A program made the translations under genes and the position numbers. The notes below the pieces were generated by a model, which ran no database searches, was not told the DNA's origin, and worked only from the letters and a program-made list of their open reading frames with translations. Of a stretch of 64,000 bases of DNA, positions 59,667 to 64,000 are shown one piece after another. The stretch lies in assembly GCF_000482465.1 (NCBI RefSeq), contig NZ_AXVJ01000025.1, positions 248,001 through 312,000 of the forward strand. Reading direction: 5' to 3'. This stretch comes from Runella limosa DSM 17973. GTDB taxonomy: Bacteria; Bacteroidota; Bacteroidia; Cytophagales; Spirosomataceae. How positions within the stretch are numbered: position 1 is the stretch's first letter; the number at the start of each line of letters is the position of its first letter.

Positions 59667-62171
59667 TTACCAAAATCGTTTTCTCTTTCCCCATTTAAAG
59701 CCTTCAAACCAGCCGACACTGATCAAACTTACCAAGCCAACAAAATATAACTGACTCAAATACAGCGGAGTAAGCCTGAAAAAATTTGCTAAAATTGGAA
59801 CATACACCAGCCCCGCCAAAAGCACGATAGTTATCCCAATCACGCCCAGCAATAAGTTATTTTTATACTTAAAACTCTCAATCACTGAGTCATAAAAAGA
59901 CCGATTGGCGAGCGTCAAAAAGATGTTTGCAATCACTAGCGTGGTAAACACCATCGTCCGAGTTTGGTCTTCAGAATACCCCTGTCGAACTGAATATTGG
60001 TAGATAAACAAAGTTCCAGCCGTAATCATCAGCCCTTGTACAATGCTAATCGACAACTCACGAAGGTTCAAAAACGTGGTCGTCATCGGGCGGGGAGGTT
60101 GGTGCATACTGCGTTTTTCGAGCGGTTCATTTTCATAAACAATCGAGCAAGTCGGCCCCATGATTAGTTCCAAAAAGATGACGTGAACGGGTGTAAAAAT
60201 GGCGGGATACACCCAACCTAGCAACAGCGGCAGCGCCACGGTTAGAATAATGGGAATGTGAATGGAAATAATGTATTGAATGGCTTTTTTAAGGTTATTA
60301 TAAATTTTTCGCCCTGCCGCTACAGCATCCACCATTTTACCAAAATCATCGTCCACCAGAATCAGCGAAGAGGCTTGTTTGGCAATCTCCGAGCCCCGTT
60401 TTCCCATCGCAATTCCGATGTGAGCCGCTTTGAGGGCAGGGCCATCGTTTACTCCATCGCCCGTCATTCCCACTACCTGCTGTTGGGCTTTCAACGTATT
60501 GATAATCTTCAACTTTGCTTCAGGAAACATACGGGTAAATAGCGTCGTTGCTGCGATTTTCTTCTCGGCGTCTTCGGGAGAAAGGCGTAGCAACTCCTCT
60601 CCCGTCAATGGTGGGGACGAACTCCTGAAATGCGCCTGTTTGGCGATGGCCTCCGTCGTCAGGGAATTGTCTCCCGTAATGATTTTTAGCTGAATGCCTG
60701 CGTCGTAGAACTGCTTAAACACCTTGGCGATATTATGTTTTGGCGGGTCGTAAAAACCAACTAACCCTAAAAACTCAAACGCCAACTCTTGTTGGTTTTC
60801 GGGAAACGTTTTGCCTTCAAAAGAAGACACGCCTACCCCGAGCATCCGCAGTCCATCGGCGGCAAAAGCTGCGACTTGACGGTGTACTTTTTCTTTTTCT
60901 TCGTCGCTCAACGTAGAATGACGCAGGAGTGCTTCGGGCGCTCCTTTGCAAGCAATAATTCGTTTTCCAGGCTGATTTTCAAAGACATGGGTCATCATCG
61001 GCGGCTTACCAGAAAGTGGATATTCGTGTACCAACCGAAACTCCGAGCGCTCATCTTTTTCCGTCGATTGGCGGTAAGCTTCGTGTAAAGCTTTTTCCAT
61101 GGGGTCAAAGGGCGCGGGCTCACTAGCCCACATGGCCACTTCAATCAGTCGGCGAGCAGGTGCATTTTGCCACTGATTTTCACCCAAAACAGCCCCACTT
61201 TCGTTGACATACAAACGATGCAATGCCATTTTATTTTCGGTAATTGTTCCCGTTTTATCGGTACAAATCACTGTGGCCGAGCCCAATGCTTCCACGGTTT
61301 GGGTCTGCTTCACGATAATACCTTGCTGCATGAGCCGCCAAGCCCCAAGCGCCATAAACGTAGCGAAGGCCACGGGAATTTCTTCGGGTAACACTGACAT
61401 TGCAATGGTCAAACCTTTGAGCAAACTGCCTAAAATATCGCGTGATTGGAAATAGTTAATCCCCCAAATCAATACAAAAATAACCGCCCCAACTGCCGCC
61501 ATCCGTTTTACAAACTGGTCGATTTGAAGCTGTAAAGGTGTTTTTTCGGTTTCAATCGTTGCCAAAGAAGTGCCGATTTTTCCCAAACGAGTGTGTTGCC
61601 CCACGGCTGTTGTTTCAAACACCCCTTGCCCCGACTGCACCAATGCCCCCTGAAACACCTGATTATTTTCGGCATTTTGAAGTTCTTTGTGGACCGCAAA
61701 AGCTTCGCCCGTCAGGATGGACTCATTGACCGAAAAATCGTGAATTTGGAGCAACGTACCATCCGCAGGAATGAGTTCACCCTCCGATACCACTACCACG
61801 TCTCCGACCACAATCTCACCCGAAGGAAGCTCTACTACCTCATTGTTTCGGATAACCGTCGTAGAAGCCTGGGTGTATGATTTGAGGGCTTCTAGGGCTT
61901 TTTTACTGCGCGAATCTTGGTAAAACGAAATCGCCGACACCACCAAAATCGCCCCCAGCATAAAAAAACCTTCGGAGAGTTCATTGAGCGAAAAATAGAT
62001 GACGGTACAAGCTACCAGCAAAATAAACATCGGCTCGGTAACAGTTTCTTTGAGGGCTTCCCACCAAGCACTATTGGAAGTATCTTGAAGGGCATTCGTA
62101 CCATTTTCCCGCCGCGATTGCTCGACTTGGGCATCGGTAAGACCTTGGAATGGATAAGGATGTGAAGACAT
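59667..62171 (-). CDS. P-type cation-transporting ATPase (P2/Ca-ATPase-like)
   Basis: This 834-residue protein starts at ATG 62171. Actuator TGEAF (154-158), PEEIP motif in helix M4 (SVLPEEIPVA), phosphorylation site CTDKTGTITENKM (Asp305) and hinge MTGDGVNDGPALKAAHIGIA are intact; 10 transmembrane helices. Similar to bacterial Ca2+ pumps, but PEEIP replaces PEGLP and the ion is not certain. Confidence 0.85.
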   Translation of the reverse strand: MSSHPYPFQGLTDAQVEQSRRENGTNALQDTSNSAWWEALKETVTEPMFILLVACTVIYFSLNELSEGFFMLGAILVVSAISFYQDSRSKKALEALKSYTQASTTVIRNNEVVELPSGEIVVGDVVVVSEGELIPADGTLLQIHDFSVNESILTGEAFAVHKELQNAENNQVFQGALVQSGQGVFETTAVGQHTRLGKIGTSLATIETEKTPLQLQIDQFVKRMAAVGAVIFVLIWGINYFQSRDILGSLLKGLTIAMSVLPEEIPVAFATFMALGAWRLMQQGIIVKQTQTVEALGSATVICTDKTGTITENKMALHRLYVNESGAVLGENQWQNAPARRLIEVAMWASEPAPFDPMEKALHEAYRQSTEKDERSEFRLVHEYPLSGKPPMMTHVFENQPGKRIIACKGAPEALLRHSTLSDEEKEKVHRQVAAFAADGLRMLGVGVSSFEGKTFPENQQELAFEFLGLVGFYDPPKHNIAKVFKQFYDAGIQLKIITGDNSLTTEAIAKQAHFRSSSPPLTGEELLRLSPEDAEKKIAATTLFTRMFPEAKLKIINTLKAQQQVVGMTGDGVNDGPALKAAHIGIAMGKRGSEIAKQASSLILVDDDFGKMVDAVAAGRKIYNNLKKAIQYIISIHIPIILTVALPLLLGWVYPAIFTPVHVIFLELIMGPTCSIVYENEPLEKRSMHQPPRPMTTTFLNLRELSISIVQGLMITAGTLFIYQYSVRQGYSEDQTRTMVFTTLVIANIFLTLANRSFYDSVIESFKYKNNLLLGVIGITIVLLAGLVYVPILANFFRLTPLYLSQLYFVGLVSLISVGWFEGFKWGKRKRFW

Positions 62172-62292
62172 GAGCAAAACGATTTGTGATTTCTTTTTGT
62201 GCTTGAAAGAGGAATTGATAAGTTTGCTAAAACTACAAAATATGCGGGATTCCGCACCTGATTTCATCCACAAACTCCTTTTAATAACCCTT

Positions 62293-64000
62293 ATGAAATA
62301 CTTACTTTTACTTTTCTGCTTACCTCTTTCACTCTTCGCGCAACGTTTTACGAAAGCCGAGATAGCCCGTTATGAGCAGCAAGCCAAGCGCGTGACCATC
62401 GTTCGCGATAATTGGGGGATTCCGCACATTTACGGAAAATCCGACGCCGATGCTGTTTTCGGATTGCTCTACGCCCAGTGCGAAGATGATTTTAAGCGGG
62501 TAGAAATGAACTACATAGAAAAACTAGGCCGAACAGCGGAGCTTAAAGGCGAATCGGCACTGTACAACGACCTCCAAATCAAACTCTTGATAGATACTAC
62601 CGAAGCCATTTCGGATTACAAAAAAGCTGAACCGTGGCTCAAAAAATTGCTTCAAGCTTACGCCGATGGCATTAATTATTATTTGTACAAACACCCTCAA
62701 ACCAAGCCCGCCCTTCTTCAACGTTTTGAGCCTTGGTACCAGCTACTTTGGACCGACGGTAGCATTGGGGCCATCAGTACGGCCGATTTGAGCGTGGCAG
62801 AGTTAAAAAACTTTTACTCGGGCGAGGTCACGGCGGCCATCGCTCCCCCCAAAGACCCCGAACACCAAACGGGTTCAAATGGGTTTGCTTTTGGCCCATC
62901 TATCACGGCCTCGGGCAACGCCATTTTGTACATTAATCCCCACGTAACATTTTATTTTCGTCCCGAGGTACAAGTTGTAAGCGACGAAGGGCTTCACGCT
63001 TACGGTGCCGTTACTTGGGGACAGTTCTTTGTTTATCAAGGGTTTAACAAATATTGCGGTTGGATGCACACTTCTTGTAACGTGGACGTAGCTGATATTT
63101 ATGCCGAAAAGGTAACCAAGAAAGGGGACGCGTTTTTTTACGAATACAATCAGCAACTCAAACCCGTTGCGGAAAAGAAAATCACTATTAAGTATTTAGA
63201 CAACAACGAATTAAAATCAAAAACATTCACCACCTATTTTACCCACCACGGCCCCGTTATGGCCAAACGCGAAGGAAAATGGGTGAGTTTGCGCTCGTTT
63301 AACCGTTCCATGACCAGTCTTGTGCAAAGTTGGCAACGCACCAAAGCCAAAGGGTTTGAAGAATACAAAAAAACAATGGAGTTGAAAGGAAATACGTCTA
63401 ACAACACCGTTTTTGCCGACAACAAAGGCAACATCGCCTACTGGCACGGCAACTATGTACCTATCCGTGACAACGCCTTGAATTGGTCTAAACTCATGGA
63501 CGGAACGACCCCCGCTACCGAATGGAAAGGATTGCACCCCGTGAACGAAACCGTACACATTTACAACCCCACCAACGGCTGGATTCAGAACTGCAATTCG
63601 ACGCCTTTTACTGTCTCAGGCCCAGCAAGTCCTAAACGAGAAAACTACCCACCGTACATGGCGCCCGACGGAGAAAACTTCCGAGGAATCAACGCAGTTC
63701 GGGTATTGAGTAACCAAAAAGGGTACACACTGGACAAAGTCATTGAGGCTGGCTACGACACCTATTTATCGGCCTTTGAGGTATTGGTTCCTGCGTTGGT
63801 AACATCGTTTGAGAAAAATGTAAAACCCAGCGATTCTCTCTATACTTCGCTGGCCGAAGCGGTGCAATTGCTGAAAAAATGGGACTACCACGTCTCCGAA
63901 AACTCAGTAGCGACCACCATCGCCATTGAATGGGCGCAAAAATTGACACCCACGATCACGCGTTTGTACATCGACCAAGGTGAGCGCGACCAAGTGGAAA
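62293..64000 (+). CDS. Penicillin-acylase-family Ntn hydrolase (partial, C-terminus cut)
   Basis: The gene starts at ATG 62293 and is open at the window end (569 codons). Signal MKYLLLLFCLPLSLFAQ, then propeptide with RDNWGIPHIYGKSDADAVFG, and the autocleavage site QTGSNGFAFG, Ser195 being the N-terminal nucleophile of the beta chain. HHGPVMAKR and the Asn in GWIQNCNSTPF are also typical. Hydrolyses N-acyl amides (acyl-homoserine lactones or beta-lactam side chains are known substrates). Divergent from the P-type ATPase. Confidence 0.85.
   Translation, partial: MKYLLLLFCLPLSLFAQRFTKAEIARYEQQAKRVTIVRDNWGIPHIYGKSDADAVFGLLYAQCEDDFKRVEMNYIEKLGRTAELKGESALYNDLQIKLLIDTTEAISDYKKAEPWLKKLLQAYADGINYYLYKHPQTKPALLQRFEPWYQLLWTDGSIGAISTADLSVAELKNFYSGEVTAAIAPPKDPEHQTGSNGFAFGPSITASGNAILYINPHVTFYFRPEVQVVSDEGLHAYGAVTWGQFFVYQGFNKYCGWMHTSCNVDVADIYAEKVTKKGDAFFYEYNQQLKPVAEKKITIKYLDNNELKSKTFTTYFTHHGPVMAKREGKWVSLRSFNRSMTSLVQSWQRTKAKGFEEYKKTMELKGNTSNNTVFADNKGNIAYWHGNYVPIRDNALNWSKLMDGTTPATEWKGLHPVNETVHIYNPTNGWIQNCNSTPFTVSGPASPKRENYPPYMAPDGENFRGINAVRVLSNQKGYTLDKVIEAGYDTYLSAFEVLVPALVTSFEKNVKPSDSLYTSLAEAVQLLKKWDYHVSENSVATTIAIEWAQKLTPTITRLYIDQGERDQVE

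Noticed and set aside
59667-62171. Calcium specificity of the P-type ATPase
   Set aside because: The ion site cannot be assigned: PEEIP replaces the usual PEGLP.
1-64000. CRISPR array, rRNA or full tRNA genes
   Set aside because: No regularly spaced repeat-spacer array, and no tRNA or rRNA pattern, was seen on either strand.

Overview
The window looks like a Bacteroidota chromosome, most likely Cytophagales (a Runella/Spirosoma-type genome; genus not determinable here). The evidence is promoters of the TTTG-N20-TAnnTTTG type, a LytS/LytTR two-component pair, an OmpA-less beta-barrel receptor with a carboxypeptidase-regulatory N-terminus, a LuxC-like reductase divergent from a dicluster ferredoxin, DUF5009 and DUF3570/DUF4266 proteins, and many SPII lipoproteins.

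Positions 1 to about 37,480 are a tailed-phage prophage whose left end lies outside the window. Almost all of it is transcribed leftwards (minus strand). From right to left: an XRE repressor gene (36.9 kb, plus strand) faces an early promoter overlapped by 11-bp operator repeats. The early operon (36.8-27.9 kb) holds many small proteins, a D5/SF3-like replicative helicase, a probable iteron origin (32.3-32.6 kb) and an HNH nuclease. A terminator at 27.9 kb ends it. Late genes follow: S49 protease, scaffold-like protein and capsid (27.3-24.9 kb), small head/tail genes, a PLD-fold protein, terminase (22.3-19.7 kb), a second regulatory island with divergent KilA-N and ribbon-helix-helix genes and a probable small RNA (19.5-18.0 kb), portal and connectors (17.7-14.1 kb), tail fibres and an unusual serine hydrolase/glycoside hydrolase fusion (14.0-2.5 kb), and holin, M15 endolysin and overlapping spanin-like genes (1.7-0.2 kb). 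A tail gene runs off the left edge. No integrase or tape-measure gene is in the window. A motif with core TTCCTTTTTGGGG sits 39-41 nt before five phage start codons, three times just after a terminator. It is the best candidate for an undescribed phage expression signal.

From 37.5 kb the sequence is host chromosome. Positions 37.6-41.1 kb are a five-gene envelope redox operon (Rieske lipoprotein, thioredoxin, ApbE flavin transferase, DUF4266 lipoprotein, DUF3570 barrel). Next come an outer-membrane beta-barrel receptor, a cholesterol-dependent-cytolysin-like protein with an upstream bulb-type lectin gene, a PQQ-like propeller lipoprotein and a small lipoprotein. A LytS-type histidine kinase and LytTR regulator follow (49.5-52.5 kb), then a sialidase-like protein with a DUF5009 acyltransferase. 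A 2-kb insert flanked by 51-bp direct repeats carries a propeller gene and a 205-bp MITE. The window ends with an rRNA pseudouridine synthase, LuxC-like reductase, ferredoxin, a secreted protein, a P-type ATPase and the start of a penicillin-acylase-family gene.
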